In this document: one piece after another, positions 36,535 through 45,080 of the stretch
How positions within the stretch are numbered: position 1 is the first letter of the stretch
How the letters are laid out: each line of letters starts with the position of its first letter
NCBI GenBank assembly: GCA_016192995.1
Contig: JACPTB010000010.1
Location: forward strand, 1 to 58,873
DNA length: 58,873 bases
Source: Candidatus Woesearchaeota archaeon
GTDB taxonomy: Archaea; Nanobdellota; Nanobdellia; Woesearchaeales; DSVV01
Reading direction: 5' to 3'
Translations under genes and position numbers: made by a program
Notes under the pieces: model-generated
Databases searched by the model: none
Seen by the model: only the letters and a program-made list of their open reading frames with translations
Told to the model about the DNA's origin: nothing

Positions 36535-36987
36535 TTACCCAACAATTTCTATTAAGTGCTCCATCAACTGCATTGCTTTTTTATAATACTCAGTAACCAG
36601 ATCAATGCATACTTCAATAGTTTCGCCATCTACTTCGATGATAAAAGCAACATGACGCCTGAATTCATTAATAGAATCATACTCTTCATTTTTTGCAATT
36701 TTTCTCAGCAAAATATAGAAATCTATAAACTCATTGATTACTTCATTCTGAGGATATAATTTTTTAACTTCTTCGCATTTATGGATTGCAGGCTGAGGAA
36801 TTTCAAATAAAATTCCTTTCTCATGGGCTTCTTTTACTATGCCGTTAATAAGAATCTCAAAAGAATTAACTAAACGCAAAATAACATTTTTTAAAACATC
36901 AACCGTTCGTGTATATTTTAAACTTACATAGATCAAGTGATCAACGCGCTTTAGTTCATCTTTGAACTCTTCAACATATTCTTTCAT
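36535..36987 (-). CDS. All-helical protein in MinD-like operon (second gene)
   Basis: 150 aa, almost entirely predicted helix, starting KEYVEEFKDELKRVDHLIYVSLKYTRTVDVLKN. It starts one base after the stop of the gene before it and ends four bases before the MinD-like ATG. The middle resembles HEPN-like helical bundles (LRLVNSFEILINGIV), but this is a weak impression. Likely a partner of the ATPase. Confidence 0.65.
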   Translation of the reverse strand: MKEYVEEFKDELKRVDHLIYVSLKYTRTVDVLKNVILRLVNSFEILINGIVKEAHEKGILFEIPQPAIHKCEEVKKLYPQNEVINEFIDFYILLRKIAKNEEYDSINEFRRHVAFIIEVDGETIEVCIDLVTEYYKKAMQLMEHLIEIVG

Positions 36988-36988
36988 A

Positions 36989-37468
36989 TTAATCAGCAGC
37001 TCCCTTCATAATCATTTTCTCAACATCCACAATAAACGATTTTGTTTTTTCTAAAGCTTCACGCAAAAATTTCTTTGAAATAACATCAGTCTTATATTCA
37101 TCTGAACAAATAACATAGTTCTCTTTTCTGACAAATTCTACCGGACTTGTCTTATGATGCTGTGTAATTTCATACACTTGATGAATGGCATCCACATACG
37201 CTGGATTAAATTGATAACGCCTGCTGCATCTTACCTTGAACATTGAAAACATGTCAAGAAAATCTTCTTTGAAAGATGGAATCCGGCGTTGATAAACTTC
37301 ATATAACAATACTGACTTTATAGCTGCGGCCTGAGCTGCTAATAATTTCTCTGCCACCACAACTAATAATTTTGGATCATTAACTACATTATAGGTAACC
37401 ATCACCATATGGTCTGCTATTTTCGCTGCGTCCTTTGCTTCTTGTAATGCAACGAAATGTTCTTCCAT
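36989..37468 (-). CDS. All-helical protein in MinD-like operon (first gene)
   Basis: 159 aa, predicted helical throughout. Its N-terminal half (AKIADHMVMVTYNVVNDPKLLVVVAEKLLAAQAAAIKSVL) parallels the second gene in layout, so the two may be distant paralogues. A TATA-like stretch lies at about 37480-37500. It leads the operon, which suggests a role in common with the MinD-like ATPase. Family not recognised. Confidence 0.65.
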   Translation of the reverse strand: MEEHFVALQEAKDAAKIADHMVMVTYNVVNDPKLLVVVAEKLLAAQAAAIKSVLLYEVYQRRIPSFKEDFLDMFSMFKVRCSRRYQFNPAYVDAIHQVYEITQHHKTSPVEFVRKENYVICSDEYKTDVISKKFLREALEKTKSFIVDVEKMIMKGAAD

Positions 37469-37563
37469 GGTTCATATAAGATAGATTATAGAGCTATATA
37501 AAAGTTTCTATTTATTATGAATGAGTAACAACTAAAAAAGAAAGAGAAAGAGACATAGTAAAA

Positions 37564-37740
37564 TCAAGTACACGATGCCCCTTTGTTGTTTACTGCACAT
37601 TTTTTATTAAGGAAATCACAATCATACTTTAAAGTGTTTGTAGTACCAGTCAATGTACTTTTTGAAATATTGACTTGCCAACTTCCATCACAATAAGAAT
37701 CAACTAATTCTTGCTTAATACATCCTATGTTTTCCTGACA
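37564..37740 (-). pseudogene. N-terminally truncated Cys-rich secreted protein
   Basis: 58 codons with six Cys (CQENIGCIKQE, YCDGSW, YDCDFLNKKC, SCT) ending in TGA at 37566-37564. Upstream in frame there is a stop at 37755-37753 and no start codon between. The Cys spacing resembles the exported proteins at 44-50 kb. The sequence just upstream (37741-37830) matches the promoter region of the intact exported gene at 51140. So the signal peptide and N-terminus seem deleted, joining promoter to C-terminus. Confidence 0.6.
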
Positions 37741-37829
37741 GATGATTAATGATTACTTATGTATTCTTGAGAAACTGGTATTTAAATATATATATATATA
37801 TATATCAACATATAGTTTGTAGAATATAT
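37741..37829. promoter_or_regulatory. Shared promoter block before DUF4143 ATPase 1
   Basis: GATGATTAATGATTA, CTTGAGAAACTGGTATTTAA, a (TA)n run and CATATAGTTTGTAGAATA follow one another, nearly identical to 51166-51249. The ATTTAAATA box can serve the minus-strand gene. The CATATAGTTTGTAGAATA part recurs before the other two ATPases. Confidence 0.8.
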
Positions 37830-37905
37830 AATTGACCGAAATCACCACAATATTTATAAATATGTATGCTATTATTCAATTAAAAGTAATTTTAGCAGGG
37901 TTAAA

Positions 37906-39114
37906 ATGTATATTAAAAGAATTTTAGAAGGAATACTAGAGCAGTATCTGCCTAAGAAAGAGATCATAGCTATTATAGGTCCACGACAGAGTGGAAAAAC
38001 AACGCTTCTCCAACACATCAGAAAAAATCTTGATAATGCTCAGTTTATAGATTTTGAAGATAGACAATTATTAGAACTATTCACTACAGATTTATCTTCG
38101 TTTATTGAATTATATGTTAAACCTTATAAGTATTTGTTTATTGATGAATTTCAATATGCTCTTGATGGTGGTAAAAACCTAAAGTATATTTATGATCATT
38201 ATTCAACTAAAATAATTATCTCTGGCTCTTCAGCAACTGCACTCTCCATACACGGCATCAAATACTTAGTGGGAAGGATTTTTATTTTTACTCTCTATCC
38301 TTTTTCATTTGAAGAGTATCTTGCCTACAAAGAACCCTTACTGTTTAAGAATATTTATACGGGAAAAACATTAACGAACCCTATTATTGAAAAGATTTTC
38401 CCCTATTTTGAAGAATTTTGTATTTATGGAGGTTATCCTCGTGTTATTACTACTGAAAATAAAGAGGAAAAAGAAATAGTTTTAAGAAATATTTATAATA
38501 CCTATTTTCTTAAAGAAGTTAAAGAAATTTTAAATATCGCTGACGATTATACTTTGAGCAGATTGCTCTATGTGCTGGCTTTACAAGTGGGCAATATTAT
38601 TAATTACCATGAATTAGCACAAATAACCAATTTATCTCATAAACAGGTACTTGACAAACTAAATATATTAGAAAAAACGTTCATGTGCATTAAAAGTTAT
38701 CCTTTCTACACTAATAAACGAACTGAAGTAGTGAAAGCACCTAAAATCTTTTTCTTTGATAATGGTTTTCGTAATATTGTGATACGATCTCTTGATAGAT
38801 TAAAGTTTCGCCAAGACAAAGGAACTCTTTATGAAAATTTTGTTGCATCTGAACTGATAAAAGCTGAAAAACAAATAAAATACTGGCGAAGTAAATCAAA
38901 AGCTGAAGTAGATTTTGTCTTAGAAGAAAAAAGGGATATTATCCCTATCGAAGTAAAATCACATTTAACATCTCCTGTAACCACACGATCGTTTACCAGT
39001 TTTCTTGAGAAGTATAAACCTAAAAAAGCTATCATACTTTCTGAAAAACTGCTGGCAAAGAAAGGCAAGCTTAAATGTATACCTATTTTCTATGTGATGA
39101 ATGAAATAAAATAA
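37906..39114 (+). CDS. DUF4143-type AAA ATPase 1
   Basis: 402 aa. Walker A GPRQSGKTT (K31), Walker B YLFIDEFQYA (about 85), sensor-type SGSSATAL. A winged-helix region follows (about 225-265), then a C-terminal PD-(D/E)xK-like fold (AEVDFVLEEK then PIEVKS). Proteins of this kind are numerous in archaea; their function is unsettled. The upstream block is shared with two others in the window. Confidence 0.88.
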   Translation: MYIKRILEGILEQYLPKKEIIAIIGPRQSGKTTLLQHIRKNLDNAQFIDFEDRQLLELFTTDLSSFIELYVKPYKYLFIDEFQYALDGGKNLKYIYDHYSTKIIISGSSATALSIHGIKYLVGRIFIFTLYPFSFEEYLAYKEPLLFKNIYTGKTLTNPIIEKIFPYFEEFCIYGGYPRVITTENKEEKEIVLRNIYNTYFLKEVKEILNIADDYTLSRLLYVLALQVGNIINYHELAQITNLSHKQVLDKLNILEKTFMCIKSYPFYTNKRTEVVKAPKIFFFDNGFRNIVIRSLDRLKFRQDKGTLYENFVASELIKAEKQIKYWRSKSKAEVDFVLEEKRDIIPIEVKSHLTSPVTTRSFTSFLEKYKPKKAIILSEKLLAKKGKLKCIPIFYVMNEIK

Positions 39115-39165
39115 TACTCTCTTGAGAAAGAGATATTTAAATATATATATATATATATATATATT

Positions 39166-39247
39166 AACATATAGTTTGTAGAATATTCTCACTAATAATG
39201 AGAATTAATTAATATTTTCATTAATAATAATGAGAACATTTAAATAG
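39166..39247 (+). promoter_or_regulatory. ATPase 2 promoter: shared motif, dyads and TATA
   Basis: CATATAGTTTGTAGAATA (from 39168) is followed by the dyad TTCTCA-n7-TGAGAA, a second CATTAATAATAATGAGAAC stretch, and the TATA-like ATTTAAATA about 30 nt before the ATG. The dyads look like operators. The same order occurs before ATPase 3 with a different dyad. Confidence 0.65.
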
Positions 39248-39269
39248 CAGTTAAATAGTTACCATAAAT

Positions 39270-40538
39270 ATGATACCTAAAGATAGATTAAAACAAACAC
39301 TGGTAGAACAAAGAGAAGCAATTTTACAAAGACCATTAGGGGTAGAAAGAACTATTTTAAATCTGATAAAAAAAAAGGCAAAATTACCTCATGTAGTAGT
39401 TCTCACGGGTTTAAGACGTAGTGGAAAATCCACGCTTCTGAGACAATTGATAAAAAAACAGTATAATGATCTCGATTTTTACTATGTCAACTTTGAGGAT
39501 GAACGATTATTTAATTTCAACGCAGAAGATTTCAATATAATATATGAAACACTAGTGGAATTATTTGGTGAGAAAAAGACTTTTTTTATTGATGAAATAC
39601 AGAATATAGCTCACTTTGAAAATTTTGTCAGAAGATTTTATGATGAAGGATTTAAATTTTTTATAACCGGTTCCAGCGCCAAACTATTAAGCAAAGAAAT
39701 TGGAACAAAGCTTACCGGAAGGCATATTGATATCATAGTAAGACCATTTTCATTTAGGGAATTTTTAGTTGCAAGAAAATTTAGCGTTGACAAAGATGCG
39801 CTTTTCAGGACAGTGAGTAAGGCAGAGATTAAAAAACATTTTACCGTCTTTTTAGTTGAAGGAGGAATGCCTGAATACGTGCATTTCCAAGATCCAGACA
39901 TTTTAACCAGAGTGTATGAAGATATTGTAGTTAAAGATGTCATAGTAATATATAATGTTGATGGCGTGACCGAATTAAAAGAACTTTACCGATATCTCAT
40001 AACAACCATATCGCAAAGATTTAGTTATAATTCTCTTAAAAAATTTATTAAAATAAACAGCGCCAACACTATTAAAAAATATATTGATTATTTAGAAGAG
40101 ACTTATTTTGTGAGTCAGGTCAGCAAATTTGATTACAGTTTTAAAAAACAAATAATAAATGATAAGAAAATATATGTTGTAGATAATGGTTTTATTTCAA
40201 AAATTTCTACTAAATTTACTAAAGATGACGGATGGCTGTTGGAAAATGTAGTTTTTACAGAATTAAAAAATAAAGGAGAAGTATTTTATTTTTCAGAAAA
40301 ATTCGAATGTGATTTTGTAGTGGCAGAAAATAAGGTAGTGAAAGAGGTAGTTCAGGTTTGTTGGAACTTAACTGAAATAAACAAAGAAAGAGAGCTAAAT
40401 GGCCTGCTCGAAGCAATGGACAAATTTAAAATTAAAACCGGCCTGATTTTAACCAATGATGATGAACAAGAAATTGAAATAAACAAAAAGAAAATAATTG
40501 TTAAGCCTGTTTGGAAATGGCTCTTGGAAACAAACTAA
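39270..40538 (+). CDS. DUF4143-type AAA ATPase 2
   Basis: 422 aa. Walker A GLRRSGKST (K53), Walker B FFIDEIQNI, sensor ITGSSAKLLS. The winged-helix part is at about 235-285. In the C-terminal domain the nuclease-like residues are changed (CDFVVAENK then VVQVCWNL), the common non-catalytic variant. It lies in tandem after ATPase 1. Role unknown. Confidence 0.88.
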   Translation: MIPKDRLKQTLVEQREAILQRPLGVERTILNLIKKKAKLPHVVVLTGLRRSGKSTLLRQLIKKQYNDLDFYYVNFEDERLFNFNAEDFNIIYETLVELFGEKKTFFIDEIQNIAHFENFVRRFYDEGFKFFITGSSAKLLSKEIGTKLTGRHIDIIVRPFSFREFLVARKFSVDKDALFRTVSKAEIKKHFTVFLVEGGMPEYVHFQDPDILTRVYEDIVVKDVIVIYNVDGVTELKELYRYLITTISQRFSYNSLKKFIKINSANTIKKYIDYLEETYFVSQVSKFDYSFKKQIINDKKIYVVDNGFISKISTKFTKDDGWLLENVVFTELKNKGEVFYFSEKFECDFVVAENKVVKEVVQVCWNLTEINKERELNGLLEAMDKFKIKTGLILTNDDEQEIEINKKKIIVKPVWKWLLETN

Positions 40539-40541
40539 CTT

Positions 40542-40967
40542 TTATGGATAAGCTTCAACACCCTGAAATAAACTCATCAAACCTGTTTCTAATGATGCTT
40601 TGTCTGAAATTGAATTGTGTGTTGAAGGATAAATAATCCATTTCTTTTCTCCTAATGCCTGCGGGTTAACAAAAAATATGCTCAACAAAGGAAATATAAT
40701 TATTTTATCCCATGCTTTAATCATTGCTTCAACAAATTGCTTTTGATTAGGAACTATTAATGAAAGATGCGTATTGTCTTTTACTATGTTTAAATGATCA
40801 AGAAGTTTAATTGCATCAGTAACAATAATATAAACATGTTTTTTTGTTTTATATTGTACGCTAATTATAGATGGTTTATCATCTATCTTAATAATATCTT
40901 GTTTCATCAAATTCCGATGTTTGATGTACTCTTTCAGCCATTCATGTAATGCTTCCTCTTTTTGCAT
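40542..40967 (-). CDS. Conserved hypothetical protein
   Basis: 141 aa from the ATG at 40967, which follows a TATA-like box (ATATATAAATG) by about 27 nt. Alternating strands and helices (IISVQYKTKKHVYIIVTD, LSLIVPNQKQFVEAMIKAWDKI) suggest a Rossmann-like small domain. No motif identifies a function. It is convergent with ATPase 2 with four bases between stops. Confidence 0.6.
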   Translation of the reverse strand: MQKEEALHEWLKEYIKHRNLMKQDIIKIDDKPSIISVQYKTKKHVYIIVTDAIKLLDHLNIVKDNTHLSLIVPNQKQFVEAMIKAWDKIIIFPLLSIFFVNPQALGEKKWIIYPSTHNSISDKASLETGLMSLFQGVEAYP

Positions 40968-41014
40968 CAATAAATTGAATCATTTATCATTTATATATTT
41001 TAAGAAAAGTTATC

Positions 41015-41410
41015 TCAATGCTGTTCTCTTCTGTATTCCTGCATCCACAATAACCCTATCTTCATCATTACTTTGTTAAATCTATCACTAATCCTATAGG
41101 TTTTTTTATAAAGATCATAATCTATCAAACCCATGCCCTTCATTGGCGTTAAAATACGGTCATAAAATTGCCGTTTATTATAACTTAATTTTACCTGCTT
41201 GCCTTTAAATTCAGGTTCATCTAACGTTGCAACCATGTTTCCTTCATGCAAAACTGTGGCAAAATGCGACATTTCTGTCTTAGTCATAGTGCCTTGATTC
41301 TTTTTCATTTCATTAATAAGAAGCTTACCAACTATCTTTTGCTGCTTTGTAGCAAATATGATTTCATACACATCTTCAGGCAAATTGTAAAGGTCAAATA
41401 ACAGGACCAT
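41015..41410 (-). CDS. Small winged-helix-like protein
   Basis: 131 aa. MTKTEMSHFATVLHEGNMVATLDE then FYDRILTPMKGMGLIDYDLYKKTYRISDRF fits a winged helix followed by a C-terminal helix. It may be a regulator or a DNA-associated scaffold. A TATA-like box (TTTATATATTGG) precedes the ATG by about 27 nt. Same strand as the gene after it, 44 nt apart. Confidence 0.6.
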   Translation of the reverse strand: MVLLFDLYNLPEDVYEIIFATKQQKIVGKLLINEMKKNQGTMTKTEMSHFATVLHEGNMVATLDEPEFKGKQVKLSYNKRQFYDRILTPMKGMGLIDYDLYKKTYRISDRFNKVMMKIGLLWMQEYRREQH

Positions 41411-41570
41411 GCCATTCTTTTAGATACGCCAATATATAAATGTTGTGTTTTAGGATATTAGTATGGCTTTTTGTATATTAGTTGGTGAAAAGTCAAAGTA
41501 TATAATATAGTGTTACTTAATAGTGATTAAGGAGAAAATTATATAACCTAGTATTGTTATTCAATAACTT

Positions 41571-41741
41571 ATGGAAGACACAAAACTCATATTAAATAAA
41601 TTAGATACTATTAAGCAAGAATTGGATTATATAAAAGAACGCATGATTGATCCTGATACTATTCTAACAATAGATGATTTGGATTCTTTACGAGAAGCTG
41701 AAGAAGATTTAAAGAAAGGAAAGATAAAGAGGCTTGTTTAA
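41571..41741 (+). CDS. RelB-like antitoxin
   Basis: 56 aa. A helical, charged peptide (ILNKLDTIKQELDYIKERMIDPDTILTIDDLDSLREAEEDLKKGK) typical of short archaeal antitoxins. A GGAGA-type site lies at about 41530-41535, far upstream, and a TATA-like ATTATATAA lies about 30 nt before the ATG. It overlaps the RelE toxin start by 8 nt. Confidence 0.7.
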   Translation: MEDTKLILNKLDTIKQELDYIKERMIDPDTILTIDDLDSLREAEEDLKKGKIKRLV

Positions 41742-42006
41742 GTTGTATTTTGTTGACTTATCTCAACGTGCTGACAAATTTCTTGATAAATTACCGAACC
41801 AACAAAAAGAACGTATACAAGATCGACTTAAGCGCCTTAAAGATAATCCAGTTCCCAATGACGTAAAATTTATTGGGAGGGATGGTGATGGAGAAAAAAT
41901 ATTTCGCTATCGAATAGGAGATTATCGAGCATTGTATAAAATAAAAGATAAAGAAAAAATAGTTCTTATAACTAAAATAGATCGAAGACCTCATGTTTAT
42001 GACTAA
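41734..42006 (+). CDS. RelE-family toxin
   Basis: 90 aa with a TTG start (41734); another TTG at 41743 is possible. The order FVDLSQRADKFLDKLPNQQKERIQDRLKRLKDNP, then GEKIFRYRIGDYRALYKI and IVLITKIDRRPHVY is the full RelE/YafQ pattern, including the C-terminal DRR...Y residues. It should cleave mRNA. It is paired with the antitoxin before it. Confidence 0.88.
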   Translation: MFKLYFVDLSQRADKFLDKLPNQQKERIQDRLKRLKDNPVPNDVKFIGRDGDGEKIFRYRIGDYRALYKIKDKEKIVLITKIDRRPHVYD

Positions 42007-42032
42007 GACTTGTTAAAGTAATGCCTAAAAAC

Positions 42033-42194
42033 GGCTTCGGTGAAAATGTAGTTTTTGGTGCCATGCTGGTGATTATCCTTCAAATTAGTACGTGGGAAAA
42101 AAGGAAGTTCCAGTAGGAATTTTTTCCTTATTATACATAAGTAAGATAATCACGGCACCAAAACCGAGGCTATGCCGAGATTTTCACCGAAGCC
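42033..42194 (-). repeat. Fold-back repeat, class C copy 2, with exact 9-bp flanking duplication
   Basis: Arms GGCTTCGGTGAAAAT and ATTTTCACCGAAGCC. Core GGTGCC/GGCACC plus GTGATTATC/GATAATCAC, apical GGAAAAAA/TTTTTTCC with GGAAGTTCCAGTAGG in the loop. It is the same element as 13903 in opposite orientation. Flanks CCTAAAAAC at 42024-42032 and 42195-42203 are identical. It lies between two convergent genes. Confidence 0.93.
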
Positions 42195-42195
42195 C

Positions 42196-44016
42196 CTAAA
42201 AACTAATAGTATCCATAATCAATTTCTTGTCAAACTTTAATAAATCTGCATATCTTTGTCCGACACCTAAATATAAAATAGGTTTGCCCGTAACATAACT
42301 TACTGAAATAGCTGCTCCGCCTTTGTCATCAACATCTGCTTTGCAAAGAATAATACCATCAATCCCTATTGCTTTATTAAACTGCTTTGCTTGTTCAATA
42401 CAATCATTGCCGGTAATAGCCTCACCAATAAATATTTTCAAATCCGGCTTTGCTATTCTGATAATTTTCTTCATTTCATCCATGAGATTAGTATTACTGT
42501 GCAATCTGCCGGCAGTATCTATTAAAACACAATCAATACTTTTTGCTTGTGCATATTTTATTGCGTCAAAAGCAACTGCCGCAGGATCTGCGCCATAATC
42601 ATGCTTGATTAATTTTACTCCTATTTTCTCAGCATGTTCTTCAAGCTGTTGAATAGCAGCTGCTCTAAAAGTATCAGAAGCTGCAATAATGCAGGAAACA
42701 TTGTTCATCTTTAACATATGAGCAATCTTTGCAATGGTCGTTGTTTTCCCAGAACCATTAATCCCAACAAAAGAAATGATGTATGGTTTTTTAACACGGA
42801 CAGCTTGGACAAGATCAAAACCAGCAACATTAAATAAATCCTCAATGGAATGCTGCAATGCTGCTCTGATAATATCTAAGCTTTTTCCCCGTTGAATTTT
42901 CTTATTGACTAAAACAGCTTTTAAATCTCCTTTAATTTTATCAATAACTTCAACAGCTACATTATTTTCCATCAACGCAACTTCCAGCTCCCAGAATAAT
43001 TCTTCAAATTTTTCTTCAGATAAGGTTGTTTTAGTAACAACATCTGCTATTTTTGCGAAAAATCCGCGTTTTTCTTCCTGTTCTTCATCAACGTATTCAG
43101 GAATTCTTACCGCTCTTTTCGGCGGTTCAAGACTTATTTCATGATACCCTTCTTGCTTCAATTCTTCAAGCTCATCATCAACCTTCTGTGGTTTTACTTC
43201 TATTTCTTCTTTCTTTTTCTCAATTACTTGTTTGACTGGTTCTTCAATTTCAATTGGCGAAGGAGGCTGCTCTATTTCTTTTGCTAATTCCTGAATTTCC
43301 TGATCTTGAGGAGAAATAGCTGTTTCCTCTTCAAATCCCTCTTCTTCAGGCTCTTTTTCTTTGCCAATTATCTTTTCTTTTAATCGTGAAAAGAATCCTT
43401 TCTTTACTTCTTTTACTTCTGGTTTTATTTCAGGGATGCGTTGTTTTGGTTCTTGTTTCTTTTCTGGTTCTTTGACTTCTCCTTCAACTTCCTCAACAGG
43501 AGGCGGGACATCAAGGAGTTCTTCAGATTGTTTTTTAGGTTTACTTTTTGATTGTTCAGGGATTACAGCGTCCTTGGTAAGCATATCAGGAAGTAATTCA
43601 GAAGATGCTCCTGATTCCGGTTCATATTCCGCTTTTTCTTCTCCTTCTTCTTGCTCTAATTCTTTAAGAACTTCTTTATCAATGTCTGGAATATCTTTCG
43701 CAGCCTGCGTTACTGCTTCTTGTTCAATTTTCTCTTCTTCACCTTGTTCTTCTTCAAATGTTTCTTCAAAAGTAATTTCTTCAACCGGTTCTTCCTTAGC
43801 TGGTTTCTTGTTAAGAACAGACTTAAGCTCAGGTTTATCTTCTCTGATAATAACATGTTCTTTGCTTTCTTGAGAAGGATATTTCTTTTTAAGTATTGCC
43901 GGCGCTTCATCTTCAAGCTCTTTAACTGTTTCTTCAACTTCTTTTGATTCATGATCTACCTCTTTAGAGAATTTTTTAAAAGCATCTTTTAATTTGTCTT
44001 TCAGGAATTTAAACAT
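42196..44016 (-). CDS. ftsY: Signal recognition particle receptor FtsY
   Basis: 606 aa. The C-terminal 300 residues are the NG domain: GINGSGKTTTIAKIAH, DTFRAAAIQQLEEHAEK, DTAGRLHSNTNLM and ITGNDCIEQAKQFN. The first 300 residues are an acidic, Glu/Lys-rich extension, longer than usual for archaea, which may aid membrane or translocon contact. It receives SRP-ribosome complexes. It lies 17 nt after pfdA. Its last bases overlap the right flanking duplication of the class C repeat, so insertion was at the very 3' end of ftsY. Confidence 0.95.
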   Translation of the reverse strand: MFKFLKDKLKDAFKKFSKEVDHESKEVEETVKELEDEAPAILKKKYPSQESKEHVIIREDKPELKSVLNKKPAKEEPVEEITFEETFEEEQGEEEKIEQEAVTQAAKDIPDIDKEVLKELEQEEGEEKAEYEPESGASSELLPDMLTKDAVIPEQSKSKPKKQSEELLDVPPPVEEVEGEVKEPEKKQEPKQRIPEIKPEVKEVKKGFFSRLKEKIIGKEKEPEEEGFEEETAISPQDQEIQELAKEIEQPPSPIEIEEPVKQVIEKKKEEIEVKPQKVDDELEELKQEGYHEISLEPPKRAVRIPEYVDEEQEEKRGFFAKIADVVTKTTLSEEKFEELFWELEVALMENNVAVEVIDKIKGDLKAVLVNKKIQRGKSLDIIRAALQHSIEDLFNVAGFDLVQAVRVKKPYIISFVGINGSGKTTTIAKIAHMLKMNNVSCIIAASDTFRAAAIQQLEEHAEKIGVKLIKHDYGADPAAVAFDAIKYAQAKSIDCVLIDTAGRLHSNTNLMDEMKKIIRIAKPDLKIFIGEAITGNDCIEQAKQFNKAIGIDGIILCKADVDDKGGAAISVSYVTGKPILYLGVGQRYADLLKFDKKLIMDTISF

Positions 44017-44033
44017 TGCATCACTCTTTAGTT

Positions 44034-44462
44034 TTACTTGCTTTTTTCTTTTTCTGCAGAGGCGAGAAGCTCTTTTTCAAGATGCTGCGCATGCGCCATT
44101 AACATGCTGAGATTTTCAAGAACCTTCATTTTATATTTTTCAATTTCAACTATCTGCTCCTGAACCATTGATCTTGTTTGCATGTTTGTTTTTTTCACCG
44201 CTACATTGCTGCCAACATTGACAACTAATGATTCAGCATCAACTAGATTTGTTTTGACAAATATCCCATTAGTTAAAGGAACAAGAATTTCAGTCCCTTT
44301 TGGAGCAGCCTGAAGATCATCTAAATATTGTTTAACATTGTGAAGTTCAACTGACTGCGTTTCGAACTTTTCCAACTGCTCCTGCATCTGCTTAACCTGC
44401 TGCTCAATCATCTTATATTCCATATATTTACGCTGCATTAATTCTTCTTTTTGTTTTGCCAT
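44034..44462 (-). CDS. pfdA: Prefoldin subunit alpha
   Basis: 142 aa from the ATG at 44462, with AGGTG a few bases before; the in-frame TTG at 44465 is less likely. Coiled coils at both ends (residues 5-45 and 100-138) enclose the beta hairpins (TEILVPLTNGIFVKTNL, LVVNVGSNVAVKK). It forms a hexameric chaperone with a beta subunit that is not in the window. Prefoldin alpha next to ftsY is a common archaeal order. Confidence 0.93.
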   Translation of the reverse strand: MAKQKEELMQRKYMEYKMIEQQVKQMQEQLEKFETQSVELHNVKQYLDDLQAAPKGTEILVPLTNGIFVKTNLVDAESLVVNVGSNVAVKKTNMQTRSMVQEQIVEIEKYKMKVLENLSMLMAHAQHLEKELLASAEKEKSK

Positions 44463-44553
44463 CAATACACCTATATTATTTAGTTATTATGAGAAAAGGA
44501 GGCAGTTTTATTTATAAATGTTTACTCAAAATAAAAAGAAAAAAACAGTATTC

Positions 44554-45042
44554 TTACTTATAACATGCTCCTGATTTACAAATGTAACTTGCAGGACATG
44601 CAATATCTTTGTATTCTATTACCGTCTGGCCATTATTATTTAGTCTGCAATACCATTCTCTTACATTTCTTGACGCAGCTACAACGTTTCCTTTAGTATC
44701 AACACATTCGTCAACTGGGCCTGAACTGCTCGAAGGACTGATAGTAACCATTCCTTTTTCAAAGAGATTAACATAAGTATATTTTTTCAAGTCTAATCCT
44801 CCATAGTTTTTAGTAGTTTTGTCTGAATCTTCACATCCTGTTTTCAACTGAACAGGTGGTGGATTTTCTATTCCTGCAAAAGGCATACCTTTAATTGCCT
44901 CACCACTGAGGTCTGCTTCATTTCCATTAAATTCTGCTGAAAACCGAGGCTGTGTTACTTGCCACATTACAACTATTGCAACAGCTGCTACTGCTACAAC
45001 TAACCAAACTCCATAATTGGTTGATTTGTTATCTTGTTTCAT
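44554..45042 (-). CDS. Secreted Cys-rich protein A
   Basis: 162 aa. One N-terminal membrane segment (about 11-28) then a domain with the repeated Cys plan: CEDSDKT, a later VDECVD, VREWYC, and a C-terminal CPASYICKSGAC. Neighbours B and C and the gene at 49639 share the plan. A GGTGA site precedes the ATG. Such small disulfide-rich modules are frequent in DPANN exported proteins. Function unknown. Confidence 0.75.
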   Translation of the reverse strand: MKQDNKSTNYGVWLVVAVAAVAIVVMWQVTQPRFSAEFNGNEADLSGEAIKGMPFAGIENPPPVQLKTGCEDSDKTTKNYGGLDLKKYTYVNLFEKGMVTISPSSSSGPVDECVDTKGNVVAASRNVREWYCRLNNNGQTVIEYKDIACPASYICKSGACYK

Positions 45043-45080
45043 ACTATCACCTATTTTTTATTTAGGATCATTTGATTATT

